From Acinetobacter larvae (GTDB lineage Bacteria; Pseudomonadota; Gammaproteobacteria; Pseudomonadales; Moraxellaceae), in assembly GCF_001704115.1 (NCBI RefSeq), contig NZ_CP016895.1, positions 2,480,001-2,544,000 on the forward strand: a stretch of 64,000 bases of DNA. The letters run 5' to 3'. Shown in pieces: positions 36,629 to 45,139 of the stretch. How positions within the stretch are numbered: the stretch's first letter is position 1; each line of letters starts with the position of its first letter. The notes under the pieces are model-generated. The model had not been told where the DNA came from and did no database searches. It worked only from the letters and a program-made list of their open reading frames with translations. Made by a program: the position numbers and the translations under genes.

Positions 36629-37516
36629 ATGCGTTTAATATTTATTCATGGGATGAGCCAACAAGAACATCAAGCACACAGCTTAAAACAACACTGGCGC
36701 GATATCTTTCAACAAGGGCTACAACATAGCCAAAGCCGTTATCATGCGGAAGACTTTGAAATTGAAATGGCTTTTTATGGGGATCTGATCACACACTATC
36801 AGTCTCAACGCGCGTTGGCTTTGGCAGAAGTACAAAAAAAACTGCCACAACCCTTGGTCAAATTATGGCAACGTGCCAACTTAGCCAACTATTATACCCG
36901 TAGCGCAGCGACAACACAGATTCCATTACTCCCGATCTATCGCCCACAGCAGAAAGCATCACTCAAACACCAACTCTGGTGGCGTTCATTGCGCTTTAAA
37001 GATGAGATTTATAAAGACTTAATGATCAGACTCAATCGTCATCCACAACTGCATCTAAAAGTATTACAACACTTTCTCACGGAAAGTTATCTCTACCTCT
37101 GCAATGACCACTTTATGCAAGCCGTGCATCAACGCTTACAGCAGCGTTTTGCACACAGTAGCGAACCTGCCATTGTGGTGGCACACTCTTTGGGCACAGT
37201 AATCGCCTATAATTTTCTCAGGGCAAATCCGCAGTTTGCTGTACAGCGCTTGATTACCTTGGCTTCGCCTTTGCCCTATCAAGCCATGAAAAAAAGTTTC
37301 AAGCAGCGTGTAGCACGCCCCACCAGCCTATTGGGGGATTGGTATAATTTCTGTGCCGATGAAGATTTTTTTGCGACTCAGCCCCTTGATCGTGCCCCTT
37401 TTAATTTCCAACCACAGATCATAAACCAGACAATTCACACTTTTGTCGATAAACCCCACGAGATTATTGGTTATTTACAACATCCCCAAGTCATTCGCGC
37501 TATTACCCTTGAGTAG
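36629..37516 (+). CDS. Alpha/beta-hydrolase, lipase-like
   Basis: A 295-residue protein beginning MRLIFIHGMSQQ (oxyanion-hole HG motif) with the nucleophile elbow IVVAHSLGTVIAYNFL at about 180-195 and a possible catalytic His near the C-terminus (TFVDKPHEIIGY). No signal peptide, so it is cytoplasmic. The pattern is that of lipase- or PGAP1-like hydrolases; the substrate is unknown. A single gene between the IS element and the tRNA cluster. Confidence 0.75.
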   Translation: MRLIFIHGMSQQEHQAHSLKQHWRDIFQQGLQHSQSRYHAEDFEIEMAFYGDLITHYQSQRALALAEVQKKLPQPLVKLWQRANLANYYTRSAATTQIPLLPIYRPQQKASLKHQLWWRSLRFKDEIYKDLMIRLNRHPQLHLKVLQHFLTESYLYLCNDHFMQAVHQRLQQRFAHSSEPAIVVAHSLGTVIAYNFLRANPQFAVQRLITLASPLPYQAMKKSFKQRVARPTSLLGDWYNFCADEDFFATQPLDRAPFNFQPQIINQTIHTFVDKPHEIIGYLQHPQVIRAITLE

Positions 37517-37558
37517 AAAAATTAAACTGTTGTGCTGATAGTTTTGCATGATTTTTAT

Positions 37559-37596
37559 ATGAAAAATAAGCAGAATTGCCAATTTTGCTTTTATTT
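37559..37596 (+). terminator. Possible terminator after the lipase-like gene
   Basis: Imperfect stem AAATAAGCA..AATT/AATT..TGCTT with trailing TTTATTTC, about 45 nt after the stop. Confidence 0.4.
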
Positions 37597-37639
37597 CAAT
37601 CATTCAAAACTTTTTTGCAGTAATTCGTCTAAAAACAGT

Positions 37640-37668
37640 TTGACAGCTTTTTATATTACACCTATTAT
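37640..37668 (+). promoter_or_regulatory. Strong sigma-70 promoter of the tRNA-Glu cluster
   Basis: A consensus -35 (TTGACA, 37640-37645) and a good -10 (TATTAT, 37663-37668) with exactly 17 bp between them, 18 nt ahead of the first tRNA. Confidence 0.85.
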
Positions 37669-37685
37669 ACGCCCACCTCTGAAGT

Positions 37686-37761
37686 GACCCTATCGTCTAG
37701 AGGCCTAGGACATCGCCCTTTCACGGCGGTAACCGGGGTTCGAATCCCCGTAGGGTCGCCA
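37686..37761 (+). tRNA. tRNA-Glu (anticodon TTC), copy 1
   Basis: A 76-nt tRNA including encoded CCA. The acceptor stem GACCCTA/TAGGGTC pairs fully, the T-loop is GGTTCGAATCC and the anticodon loop CTTTCAC gives TTC. Highly similar to E. coli tRNA-Glu. Confidence 0.97.
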
Positions 37762-37793
37762 CTTTCAGATGATTTTGCAATTGCAATGTCAAA

Positions 37794-37869
37794 GACCCTA
37801 TCGTCTAGAGGCCTAGGACATCGCCCTTTCACGGCGGTAACCGGGGTTCGAATCCCCGTAGGGTCGCCA
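37794..37869 (+). tRNA. tRNA-Glu (anticodon TTC), copy 2
   Basis: Identical in sequence to copy 1, 32 nt downstream, presumably in the same transcript. Confidence 0.97.
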
Positions 37870-37906
37870 TCTTCTCAGATGGTTTTGCAATGCTTTTCAT
37901 CGAAAC

Positions 37907-37982
37907 GACCCTATCGTCTAGAGGCCTAGGACATCGCCCTTTCACGGCGGTAACCGGGGTTCGAATCCCCGTAGGGTCGCCA
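37907..37982 (+). tRNA. tRNA-Glu (anticodon TTC), copy 3
   Basis: Identical to copies 1 and 2, 37 nt after copy 2. The two spacers also resemble each other (CAGATG.TTTTGCAA), a sign of tandem duplication. Confidence 0.97.
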
Positions 37983-38290
37983 TCTTCTTCTCAGCTTAAC
38001 ACCTTCTCAATTTAAGCTGATTATATTGCTTTTAGCACCCATCATTCCCTCAATCGCATCATGCGCGATTTGCCAAGCTCAGCTGTATCAGAGATCTAAA
38101 AACGCTACGACTACATTGCCCCCATGTAATTCATTTGCTGTCGGCTAACTGCTACCAATCTTGCGCTATAAGCACATACAGACAATGCTTTATGCTGTTT
38201 ATTGTGCTTCGCTACAACAATCTTTGTTGAAAAAAAATCTTGCATTGAGCTTTTTTTTACCCTATAAAGCTACCGATCGGTAGTTAGTTT
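37983..38290. other. Spacer between tRNA cluster and exporter gene
   Basis: No gene seen. The right end carries the exporter promoter and operator listed separately. Confidence 0.5.
38240..38283 (+). promoter_or_regulatory. Exporter promoter with palindromic TetR-type operator
   Basis: A -35 TTGCAT (38240-38245) and -10 TATAAA (38263-38268) are separated by 17 bp. Immediately after the -10 lies the perfect 14-bp palindrome CTACCGATCGGTAG (38270-38283), which covers the expected transcription start. This is a typical operator placement for the TetR repressor encoded downstream. Confidence 0.8.
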
Positions 38291-38305
38291 ATGGACTGTT
38301 TGCAA

Positions 38306-39514
38306 ATGAACAAATCTGTGGGTTTCAAAATAACCCTATCTTTGGCGAGTATTGTCGCCCTAGGTCCCGCAGCAATAGATATGTACTTGGCTTCTATGCC
38401 CAATATGGCAAAAGACCTACACAGCAGTTATGCTGCAACCCAAATGACCTTAACGGTTTTCTTGATGTTTATGGGCTTAGGTCAGCTCATTTTTGGTCCG
38501 CTCTCCGATGCCATAGGTCGTCGGCGCCCACTATTATTGGGCTTAATCACCTATCTGATTGCCGCACTTTGGGCGGCTAGCGCCAATAGTCTCGACAGTT
38601 TGATTTTAGCGCGCGTCATACAAGGGATTGGCGCTTCAATGGCAATCGTTGTGGTCATGAGTATGGTACGTGACCTGCTCGACGGCGCTGCCGCAGCTCA
38701 ACTTTATGCCCTACTCAATACCATCGTCGCACTTGGTCCCATTGTGGCACCGGCAATCGGCGGCATGATTGGCGCCCATTACGGATGGCGAGGTGTCATG
38801 TTGGTGTTGGCACTCTTAGCCGCCGCAGTCCTCTGCAATAGCGTTATGAACATCAAAGAAAGCCTCCCCAAAGCACAACGCACCCAATTGAACAGTAAAG
38901 AGGTGATCCACACCTATTTAAGTATCTGTAAGAACCGTGTCTTTGCTTTTAATTTACTCGCGCTTTCAGCGGTATATTTCTTTTTATTTGCCTACATCGG
39001 CGGTTCTGCCTATGTCTACCAAACTGACTTTCAACTTAGCCTACAACAATTTGGTTTTGTCTTTGGCTTGACCAGTGTCAGTTTAATTTTAGGCGCATCA
39101 TCTTCAGCCTACTGGGTGAAAAAAATTGCCGTCACGCGCCTTGCCATGATCGGTGCATTGATCATGATGCTCGGTTGTGCGGTCTGCATCGGGGCTTATT
39201 TACTGTCTTTTGGTCTGCTGGGTATTGTTGCAGGTATTAGTCTCGGCTTATTTGGTCTGGGTATTTTAGAAGCGACCTTAATGGCAATTGCCATGGGATC
39301 ACAGCGCCAAGCGCTGGGTGCGAGTTCTGCCTTACTCGGTGCCTTTCCGATGTTATTATCATCAACTGCAACGCCGATAGCAGGACGACTGGTTGAAATG
39401 GGAACTTTATATTGGTTAACTGTACTGGGTGCAATTGGTCCAGTGATTTTAATCTTGGTCTTCCTCGGTGCGCGTGTTCCCAAATATGCCACCATCAATC
39501 ATGCTCATCGCTAA
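38306..39514 (+). CDS. Bcr/CflA-family MFS drug exporter
   Basis: A protein of about 402 residues with 12 transmembrane helices and the motifs of drug:proton antiporters of the Bcr/CflA group: PAAIDMYLASMPNMA in TM1, GPLSDAIGRRRPL after TM2 and the antiporter motif LGPIVAPAIGGMIG in TM5. An ATG at 38291 is possible, but it lies 8 nt from the operator and has no ribosome-binding site, so the ATG at 38306 is also considered. It is controlled by the palindrome above and followed after 13 nt by its presumed TetR regulator. Confidence 0.9.
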   Translation: MNKSVGFKITLSLASIVALGPAAIDMYLASMPNMAKDLHSSYAATQMTLTVFLMFMGLGQLIFGPLSDAIGRRRPLLLGLITYLIAALWAASANSLDSLILARVIQGIGASMAIVVVMSMVRDLLDGAAAAQLYALLNTIVALGPIVAPAIGGMIGAHYGWRGVMLVLALLAAAVLCNSVMNIKESLPKAQRTQLNSKEVIHTYLSICKNRVFAFNLLALSAVYFFLFAYIGGSAYVYQTDFQLSLQQFGFVFGLTSVSLILGASSSAYWVKKIAVTRLAMIGALIMMLGCAVCIGAYLLSFGLLGIVAGISLGLFGLGILEATLMAIAMGSQRQALGASSALLGAFPMLLSSTATPIAGRLVEMGTLYWLTVLGAIGPVILILVFLGARVPKYATINHAHR

Positions 39515-39527
39515 ATAGGATTTTATT

Positions 39528-40166
39528 ATGCACGTCTACACGCCGCGAACTGCAGCCAAACAACGTCTCATCGATGCGGCTTTTGAGCACTTTGTGCGAC
39601 ATGGTTATGATGCGGCGTCTTTACGTGCCATTGCTGAACATGTTGGGATTCGCAAAGCTTCTATTTATACCCATTTCGCCAGCAAAGAAGCTATTTTTGC
39701 ACAGCTTTTAGCGGATGCACTGTATCTGGAATGCACTTTTGTACAGCAATGTTTCGAAACAACAGATGCACAACTGGGACCTGGTGAAGCCTATTGCCAA
39801 GCCTTCCAAAGTCGCTACCAACAGAATATCAGTACGCGTTTTTTAATCCGTATGGCCTATGCACCACCCAGTTGTTTTATTGAGAAAATCCAACAAAATT
39901 ATGAATATTATATCCAGCGAATTCGACAGTACATGCAACATGCTTTACAAGAGTATCATTTGCCTCAAGCCAAACAAAGGCTGTATATCGATGCCTATCT
40001 TGGGATAGTCGATAGCTTAAGTGTTGAATTGTTATATGCAGGCAATGTCTATCGCCATCGTTTTGATGCCATGATGATGCTGTATCATTCAGCCTATGAT
40101 GCCTTAGCAATTCAAACAAATGAGCACAGCAAGCCAGTGCATACGCCCAGCCCCAAAGCACCCTAG
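39528..40166 (+). CDS. TetR-family repressor
   Basis: A 212-residue regulator with a TetR N-terminal DNA-binding domain (TAAKQRLIDAAFEHFVRHGYDAASLRAIAEHVGIRKASIYTHFASKEAIF). It is the second gene of an operon with the Bcr/CflA exporter, so binding of the upstream palindrome would repress both, giving negative autoregulation released by an exported compound. The ligand-binding domain gives no hint of the ligand. Confidence 0.92.
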   Translation: MHVYTPRTAAKQRLIDAAFEHFVRHGYDAASLRAIAEHVGIRKASIYTHFASKEAIFAQLLADALYLECTFVQQCFETTDAQLGPGEAYCQAFQSRYQQNISTRFLIRMAYAPPSCFIEKIQQNYEYYIQRIRQYMQHALQEYHLPQAKQRLYIDAYLGIVDSLSVELLYAGNVYRHRFDAMMMLYHSAYDALAIQTNEHSKPVHTPSPKAP

Positions 40167-40218
40167 ATCATTGCTAGCATGCGTCGTTCAAGATTTACGT
40201 TTACACAGGGCAGCCATG

Positions 40219-40248
40219 CATCTACTGCGCCTATGAGCAGTAGATGCC
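40219..40248. terminator. Hairpin between convergent tetR and amiS/ureI-like genes
   Basis: A perfect 11-bp inverted repeat (GCATCTACTGC and complement) with 8-nt loop. No T run on either side. Confidence 0.5.
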
Positions 40249-40286
40249 GACTCAACTCAGCAGATGTTGGATGCATAGACCCGAAC

Positions 40287-40769
40287 TTACCAATAGCCTG
40301 TTAAAAGCATAAGCCCCGGCAGCCAACAACTGACAATGCCAACAAATATGGTATAAGCGGCTAAGAATTTTAACTCTTTTTCAAGCGCCAAACTGAGAAA
40401 AAAGAGAAACCATAAACTTGCCCACACCAACCACATGGCAATCAAACGATAATCGCTACTCATCACGGCAAAGACCAGCGCACTGATGGCAACAAATAAA
40501 CAATACCAGCCCAGCCCACTACCTTTTAGGCCAAACCACTGGACGACTGCAAGATATAAATACGTAAATGCAAATAATAAACCGCCTGCCACGGCAAAAT
40601 AACTCATGGTCTCCGTAGCCCGATACAACGCGACAAGATTGATAAAAAGAGCTAATAAACCAACCAAGAGATTGAAAGGTGCTGACTCTTTGGCGTGAAT
40701 ACGCCCTGTGAGCCCTACACCATTGACGATCAATACCGCACCAATAAAAAAAAGTGAAATTCCCAACAT
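40287..40769 (-). CDS. AmiS/UreI-family membrane channel
   Basis: A 160-residue protein with six predicted transmembrane helices and the start pattern of AmiS/UreI proteins (LGISLFFIGAVLIVNGVGLTG). These are small proton-gated urea or amide channels, normally encoded beside urease or amidase genes; none is visible here. The ATG at 40769 has a strong AGGAGCG site and is preferred to the TTG one codon earlier. The substrate could be urea, acetamide or another short amide. Confidence 0.8.
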   Translation of the reverse strand: MLGISLFFIGAVLIVNGVGLTGRIHAKESAPFNLLVGLLALFINLVALYRATETMSYFAVAGGLLFAFTYLYLAVVQWFGLKGSGLGWYCLFVAISALVFAVMSSDYRLIAMWLVWASLWFLFFLSLALEKELKFLAAYTIFVGIVSCWLPGLMLLTGYW

Positions 40770-41120
40770 CAACGCGCTCCTTATTCTGTCTATTGCGTGT
40801 GCTTTAAAAGCAATCTCCGCAAACTTATTGTTGTATGTGGCGTACTGTGCTGCGCTTTATGTCATGATTTTTTTTCATTTAATGTTATAACGCTACACCG
40901 TGGCAAAGACACGGTAGATGGCAAAATTGAAAATGTTTTTTATTGATAGAGCCTGCAACGGCTGCATGTGCTTGCAGCATATTGCATGACAATTTACCTT
41001 AATCTATTTTTATGACTTACGCAAGAGAGCATACAGAACAGCCCATTGCGAGGTGTTCTGTCTTTATTCTTTTAAGCGGTTATTGGAGAGAATATTCGCA
41101 GTGCTATGACTGTGCGATAA
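40770..41120. other. 351-bp spacer with hairpins
   Basis: Holds the promoter of the AmiS/UreI-like gene and a perfect 8-bp inverted repeat (ACAGAACA/TGTTCTGT, 41033-41061) followed on the plus strand by a T-rich run, plus a shorter ACCGTG/CACGGT pair near 40897-40915. No gene recognised. Confidence 0.45.
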
Positions 41121-42362
41121 TCAACGGCGACGTGAATTTAACTGCCCTTTGAGCATCGCTTTGACATTACTTTTGGCATATTTAAAAAAGATCAGCAATG
41201 CCGATTGCTTGGGATTCGGTGCTTTGCCTTGGGCGATCGCTTTAAATTGCGCGGCATACCAAATGATTTCCATGATTGCCATCCTATCAATGACTTTCAA
41301 ACCTGTTTTTATCGGCTTTACGGCATAACGCACATCATGACCTTGTAATACTCTCTGCCCTAGATCAAGCTCAACTGCAAAGGGACGTGCCATACCAATA
41401 AAATCACAAGCACCACTACGTAAAGCAGCATTCATGGCTTGTACTGTACGAAAACCACCCGTGACCATTAAGGGGCAATTGACCTGCTGACGAATTTTTT
41501 CAGCAAAAGCCAAGAAATAGGCTTCACGACTAATTTGACTGACCGTGCGACGTTCTGCCTTTGCGCCTGCCATCACCGGTGCTTCATAGCTCCCACCAGA
41601 AATTTCAATCAGATCAATCCCCGCAGCATCAATAGCCTGAAACACTGTGACCACTTCAGCTTCACTGATGCCTCCGCGCTGAAAATCTGCCGAGTTCAAT
41701 TTCACTGCTACAATAAAATCATCTGACGTGGCTGCGCGCACGGCATGGTAAATTTCCAATAAAAAACGCATACGATTTTCAATCGAACCACCCCAACGGT
41801 CTTGACGCTGGTTGGTCAAAGGCGATAGGAACTGACTGATCAAATAACCATGTGCACCATGCAGTTGCACTCCCTCAAAACCAGCTTGTTGACAAACGCG
41901 GGCAGCATTGGCAAAGCGCTGGATAATCTCTAAAATTTCTTGTTCAGTCAATGCACGCGGCTGGGCAAAAGTGGTTGATAATGCCGCACTAAAGCCAATC
42001 GCCGATGGCGCCACTGTTTCACGATTTAAGCCTTTGGGACATTGGCGCCCAGGATGAGAAAGCTGTACCAACTGCACCATCTGATGCTGCCGCCCTACCT
42101 CTGCCCAACGCCTTAATTGGAGCAAGTCATGATCATTTTCAATCACCAACACGCCGGGTTCATTTTTAGCACGTTGGTCAACCATGACATTGCCTGTAAT
42201 CGCACAGCCAACACCGCCTTCAGCCCAGCGCCGATACAAAGTGATTAAGCCATCGTTCACTTGCCCAGCATGATTCGACAGCGCCTCACTCATGGCGGCT
42301 TTAATCAAGCGGTTTTTAAATCGGGTATGCCTTATTACAAAAGGCTCAGCAATCTCAGACAT
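41121..42362 (-). CDS. NADH:flavin oxidoreductase of the Old Yellow Enzyme family
   Basis: A 413-residue FMN enzyme of the OYE/2,4-dienoyl-CoA reductase-like group with a TIM-barrel pattern: KNRLIKAAMSEAL at the FMN end, QLSHPGRQ, the substrate-binding HGAHGYLISQFLSP (two His), RWGGSIENRMRFLLEI, and the C-terminal phosphate-binding GACDFIGMARPF. It lacks the FeS and FAD domains of dienoyl-CoA reductase, so it is a simple OYE reducing activated C=C or nitro groups. Physiological substrate unknown; no operon partner. Confidence 0.9.
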   Translation of the reverse strand: MSEIAEPFVIRHTRFKNRLIKAAMSEALSNHAGQVNDGLITLYRRWAEGGVGCAITGNVMVDQRAKNEPGVLVIENDHDLLQLRRWAEVGRQHQMVQLVQLSHPGRQCPKGLNRETVAPSAIGFSAALSTTFAQPRALTEQEILEIIQRFANAARVCQQAGFEGVQLHGAHGYLISQFLSPLTNQRQDRWGGSIENRMRFLLEIYHAVRAATSDDFIVAVKLNSADFQRGGISEAEVVTVFQAIDAAGIDLIEISGGSYEAPVMAGAKAERRTVSQISREAYFLAFAEKIRQQVNCPLMVTGGFRTVQAMNAALRSGACDFIGMARPFAVELDLGQRVLQGHDVRYAVKPIKTGLKVIDRMAIMEIIWYAAQFKAIAQGKAPNPKQSALLIFFKYAKSNVKAMLKGQLNSRRR

Positions 42363-42525
42363 CTAGCTTCTCAACGCTCATGAAGAAGCAATTAACATAG
42401 CACGTCAATGCCCCCTATGCTATGTCATGTACGCTGTCGTTCAACACGGCTTGACGTGCGTGTATTCTGTCGAACATGATCATTCACTCATAGGTTAAAT
42501 CATCAATACAATCAAAATCTTGGTT

Positions 42526-44151
42526 TTAAGACGTCGATTGACTGAGTTGGTGAGCCGCCAACAATTGCTGGGTGTAGTGATGCTGCGGTTGTTGGAAAAC
42601 TTGCGCTGTTCGACCATATTCCACCACTTGTCCCTGTTTGAGTACCAGAACCTGCTGGCAAATGGCTTGAACTTGCTGTAAATCATGGCTAATAAAAATA
42701 TAGCTCATCTGATATTGTTGTTGCAGCCTGCGCAGTAATGCCAAAATAGCAATTTGCGTAACACGATCTAAAGCAGAGGTCGGTTCATCTAAAATCAACA
42801 ATTGCGGTCGTAAAATAATGGCACGCGCCAACGCCACCCTTTGCCGCTGCCCACCAGACAGTTGATGCGGATAACGCTCGGCAAAAGATGCCGCCAAATC
42901 TACCGCAGATAATGCTTGTAATACTTTTTCTTGCACCAAGCTGCGGGCAAGCTGTAAACAGCACAGCCCTTCTGCAATAATATCGTACACGCGCATACGC
43001 GGGTTTAAGCTCGCAAAAGGGTCTTGAAAAACCATTTGCATTTTCCGACGTATCGGACTGAGCTTCTGGTTAGACAATAGATTAAGATCTTGCCCTAAAA
43101 ATACCATTTGCCCTTGGCTCGGCAGCAATCGGACCAATGCTTGTGCTAGCGTTGTTTTGCCGGAGCCGCTTTCCCCCACCACACCTAAACAACTGCCCAC
43201 AGGCAACTGAAAATTCAGTGCATGCAGTGCGGTAAACTGCTGTTTGTGCTGCTGCAACCACCCCGATTTGAGCTGATAATCAACTTGCAAAGCATTCACG
43301 CACAATAACGTTTCTGCATGCGCTAAATATGGCTGGGCTTGACCAAAATCGGCATGCAATAACTGCTGAGTATAATCACTCTGTGCATGCTGAAAAATAT
43401 CGCTAACACTGCCCTGCTCCATGACCTGACCTTTTTTTAACACCACCACCTGTTGCGCATAACGGCGTATTAAATTCAAATCATGACTAATCAGGATGAT
43501 TGCCATACCGCGTTGCTGTTGCAAGCGTTGTAATAGCTCGAGAATCTGTTGTTGTAAACTCACATCCAATGCCGTCGTCGGTTCATCGGCAATTAAAATA
43601 TCCGGTGCCAGTGCAATGGCAGCAGCGATCATTAATCGTTGCCGCTGCCCACCAGAGAGCTCAAATGGATAGCAGCGTAATTTTTGTTCCGCATCCTCAA
43701 TGCCCACCTCATGCAGAATATCCAGACTGCGTTGTCGCCAAGATGCTTTGGCATAACCCGCCAGCGCCCAAGACTGCGCTAAAATCTTTTCGACCCGATG
43801 TAAGGCATTTAATGCCGTCATGGGTTCTTGTAAAATTAAGGCAATTTTTCGACCACGTAATGCCAATAATGCCCGATCAGAAGCTGTCAGCAGATTTTTC
43901 CCGCGATAGTCGATTCGCCCTTGACAAGATAAAGTTGGTGGCAATAAACCCAAAATGGCCAATGCGGTTAGGGACTTTGCCGAACCACTTTCGCCCACAA
44001 TAGCCAAGGTTTCACCGGCATGTAACTGTAAGGAAAGCGATTGCAATAAGATTTGCTTAGGCTGTGCAGCAAGAGCTATCTGCAACTGTGTAATGCTTAA
44101 GATAGGTCCTGCTGTCGCTGCGCTGTTATTGTCGTCTTGGATCGAATGCAT
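42526..44151 (-). CDS. yejF: Peptide ABC importer, dual ATPase YejF
   Basis: A protein of about 541 residues with two fused ABC ATPase domains. Each has a Walker A (GESGSAKS and GESGSGKT), a signature LSGGQRQR and a Walker B followed by DEPT(T/S)ALD. This fusion is the YejF layout of the YejABEF importer, known for microcin C and oligopeptide uptake. The frame opens with GTG at 44166; the ATG at 44151 is the more usual start. It overlaps the end of yejE. Confidence 0.93.
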   Translation of the reverse strand: MHSIQDDNNSAATAGPILSITQLQIALAAQPKQILLQSLSLQLHAGETLAIVGESGSAKSLTALAILGLLPPTLSCQGRIDYRGKNLLTASDRALLALRGRKIALILQEPMTALNALHRVEKILAQSWALAGYAKASWRQRSLDILHEVGIEDAEQKLRCYPFELSGGQRQRLMIAAAIALAPDILIADEPTTALDVSLQQQILELLQRLQQQRGMAIILISHDLNLIRRYAQQVVVLKKGQVMEQGSVSDIFQHAQSDYTQQLLHADFGQAQPYLAHAETLLCVNALQVDYQLKSGWLQQHKQQFTALHALNFQLPVGSCLGVVGESGSGKTTLAQALVRLLPSQGQMVFLGQDLNLLSNQKLSPIRRKMQMVFQDPFASLNPRMRVYDIIAEGLCCLQLARSLVQEKVLQALSAVDLAASFAERYPHQLSGGQRQRVALARAIILRPQLLILDEPTSALDRVTQIAILALLRRLQQQYQMSYIFISHDLQQVQAICQQVLVLKQGQVVEYGRTAQVFQQPQHHYTQQLLAAHQLSQSTS

Positions 44152-45139
44152 CACGAATCGCCTCACCCATATAAATTAGCAATGACAACACCAGTGCCAA
44201 GCTGACAAAACTGGCGATAGCCAGCCACGGTGCATCTAAATTATTTTTCGCTTGCAATAACAACTCGCCCAAAGATGCCGCATCGGGTGGCAGACCATAG
44301 CCCAAATAGTCGAGTGCGGTAAGTGCCGTGACATTAGCAGTTAACATCAAAGGAATTTGTGACAAACTTGAGGTCAAGGCATTGGGTAAAATATGACGCC
44401 AAATCATACGCCAATGCCCAACGCCCAATAGCTGTGCTGCTTTGACATAGTCTAACTGGCGACTTTTTAAGAACTCGGCACGTACCAACCCCACCAAAGC
44501 CGGCCAGCCAAAAAACAACATAATCAAAAATAACCAATAGATATTGGGACTAAACATGCTCACCACGATCATGACCACAAATAAGCTCGGCAACCCACCC
44601 CAGACTTCCAAAATACGTTGCCCCAGCAGATCGACCCAGCCACCGAAATAACCTTGTATCGCACCGACTAAAACGCCCAAGCTGGCAGCGCTCAAGGTCA
44701 AAGCCAAAGAAAAAAGTAACGAGACTCTTAGTCCGTATAAGATCCGAGTCAAGACATCACGCCCTTGGTCATCTGTACCGAGCCAGTTTTCGCGACTCGG
44801 TGCGGAAGGCACCGCACCATCCAATGCCAGATTGGGACTTTGATAGGAATAGCGGATCACGGGCCATAGCATCCAGCCTTGCGCTGTAATCAACTGCTGT
44901 ACGACGGGGTCTTTATAATCTGCTTCTGTTTCAAAAACCCCGCCAAACTGTGTTTCTGGGTACTGCTGTAGCACAGGAAAATAATACTGTTGCTGATAAC
45001 GCACCACTAAAGGCTTATCGTTGGCGATCCATTCCGCACCCAAAGATAAAACAAAAATAATTAAAAAAATAATGGTGCAGAAAAACCCTAAGCGATTGCG
45101 TTTAAAGCGTTGCAAAGCCGCATGCAGTACAGGTGACAT
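44126..45139 (-). CDS. yejE: Peptide ABC importer permease YejE
   Basis: A 337-residue inner-membrane permease with six or so helices: an N-terminal helix (LGFFCTIIFLIIFVLSLGA), a periplasmic insert, and the BPD-transport region with the EAA-type loop (RAEFLKSRQLDYVKAAQLLGVG). The start codon overlaps the yejB stop by one base (TAATG), so translation is coupled. Pairs with YejB to form the channel. Confidence 0.93.
   Translation of the reverse strand: MSPVLHAALQRFKRNRLGFFCTIIFLIIFVLSLGAEWIANDKPLVVRYQQQYYFPVLQQYPETQFGGVFETEADYKDPVVQQLITAQGWMLWPVIRYSYQSPNLALDGAVPSAPSRENWLGTDDQGRDVLTRILYGLRVSLLFSLALTLSAASLGVLVGAIQGYFGGWVDLLGQRILEVWGGLPSLFVVMIVVSMFSPNIYWLFLIMLFFGWPALVGLVRAEFLKSRQLDYVKAAQLLGVGHWRMIWRHILPNALTSSLSQIPLMLTANVTALTALDYLGYGLPPDAASLGELLLQAKNNLDAPWLAIASFVSLALVLSLLIYMGEAIRDAFDPRRQ

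Noticed and set aside
37686..37982. Regularly spaced identical repeats resembling a CRISPR array
   Set aside because: The repeats are 76-nt tRNA-Glu genes with full cloverleaf pairing; spacers are similar to each other and only two.
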